Below, piece after piece: positions 53,834-54,378 of a stretch of DNA of 54,378 nt. This DNA comes from Pirellulales bacterium (GTDB lineage Bacteria > Planctomycetota > Planctomycetia > Pirellulales > JADZDJ01). The first letter of the stretch is position 1. Every line of letters begins with the position of its first letter. Under the pieces are notes generated by a model that saw only the letters and a program-made list of their open reading frames with translations, did no database searches and was not told where the DNA came from. Where the stretch lies: NCBI GenBank assembly GCA_020851115.1, contig JADZDJ010000160.1, positions 1 through 54,378 of the forward strand, read 5' to 3'. The position numbers and the translations under genes were made by a program.

Positions 53834-54378
53834 GATATCCGAAGCTCGAAGGTTCCACACTGTCTCATCCGCCTTCGACCGCTGGATTCGCAAGACGGTC
53901 GATGCAGGGGACGACGGCATCGACCGCACGCTGGCGAACGTCTACGACGGCGACCAAATCGTGTTGCAGTTTGCCGATGACGATGCCGCCGACTTGGCGG
54001 CCGGCGACTTGACGCATCGCGATCTGTGGGGACCGGCGGTGGACGAGTTGCTGGCCGACGAGGCGGTTAGCTCGCTGGGTTCGGCGGGCACGGTCTCTTG
54101 GCCTCTCGGGGATCACTTAGGCACCGTCCGCGACATCGTGCAAGACGCCAGCGGCAGCGCCACGGTGGTCGATCACAACACTTACGACAGCTTCGGCAAC
54201 AAACTCAGCCAAAGCAGTGCCGCAAGCGACATCGTCTTCGGCTTCACCGGTCGGGCGTTCGACACCGACACCGGCCTGCAAAACAATCATCATCGCTGGC
54301 TACAAAACGGCCGCTGGTTGAGTGAGGATCCAATCAAGGATGGCGTGAATTGGTATGCCTATGGCAGCAACTCGCCGA
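53834..54378 (+). pseudogene. 3' part of an RHS-repeat protein, 5'-truncated and running off the window
   Basis: The frame is open from just after a stop at 53831 to the window end with no plausible start. It reads RWIRKTVDAGDDGIDRTLAN, VYDGDQIVLQF, LTHRDLWGPAVDELLADEAV, PLGDHLGTVRDIVQDASGSA, TVVDHNTYDSFGNKL, FGFTGRAFDTDTGLQNNHHR and LQNGRWLSEDPIKDGVNWYA, the order of an RHS core and the RHS-repeat-associated core domain. The usual RYYDP between the Arg and the GRW segment is shortened here. With no upstream YD repeats, it looks like a fragment left by rearrangement, or a displaced toxin-tip cassette. The part beyond the window might contain a C-terminal toxin. Confidence 0.8.

Noticed and set aside
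52472-54378. Genomic island integrated at tRNA-His
   Set aside because: The unusual DNA lies on the 5' side of the tRNA, whereas integrases usually use the 3' end, and no integrase or attachment repeat was seen.
1-54378. CRISPR array or insertion sequence
   Set aside because: No regularly spaced direct repeats and no transposase-like protein were found in any frame.

Overview
The window reads as chromosomal DNA from a planctomycete, most likely of the Pirellulales group. The reasons are family content that is characteristic of that phylum: a DUF1559 pilin-like protein, two PEP-CTERM proteins (one with dockerin-like repeats), a DUF1549/DUF1553 protein followed by a Tat-exported DUF1501 protein, a BBP7-type outer-membrane beta-barrel, a ThuA-domain secreted protein, a TraR/DksA zinc-finger protein and an RHS fragment. 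Genes are mostly single or in short runs on both strands.

Layout. 1-6.4 kb (all minus): the start of a PIG-L deacetylase, a NagB-like sugar-phosphate isomerase, a secreted DUF4198-like/kelch protein, then a lipoprotein, DUF1559 and two PEP-CTERM proteins. 7-10.6 kb: metallophosphoesterase, LpxL-type acyltransferase, thiS-thiG and a small conserved-looking protein. 10.7-18.2 kb (plus): DinG-like helicase, DUF1549/DUF1553, DUF1501, manA. 18.4-25.4 kb: HtrA-like protease, DksA-like protein with a clear terminator, FHA/coiled-coil membrane protein, sugar isomerase/epimerase, ABC ATPase. 25.4-34.2 kb: giant FtsX-type permease, BBP7 barrel, degenerate receiver protein, rpmA, two secreted proteins. 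34.4-39.3 kb: glgB, a degenerate RNase H-like protein, a methyltransferase, and a class I amidotransferase-like protein lacking its cysteine.

40.1-48.3 kb is the most interesting part: a minus-strand operon-like run FabF - ACP - CrtI-like oxidoreductase - second CrtI-like oxidoreductase - FabZ-like dehydratase - FabI, facing a plus-strand thiolase that resembles OleA (head-to-head acyl condensation) more than FabH. It has no malonyl transacylase and no ketoreductase, so it looks like a specialised acyl-chain pathway that borrows the housekeeping FabD and FabG. The pairing of FAS II enzymes with two phytoene-desaturase-like enzymes recalls the gene clusters proposed for anammox ladderane lipids, and the product is unknown.

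48.7-54.4 kb: PAP2 phosphatase, ThuA protein, a decayed response-regulator receiver, tyrS, tRNA-His, about 700 bases with no clear gene, a small membrane protein and the 3' part of an RHS-repeat protein running off the window. Several genes belong to enzyme families but lack key residues (DinG-like, receiver, RNase H-like, amidotransferase-like, NagB-like); these are reported as separate findings. All assignments come from reading motifs and recalled family knowledge; no database search was run.
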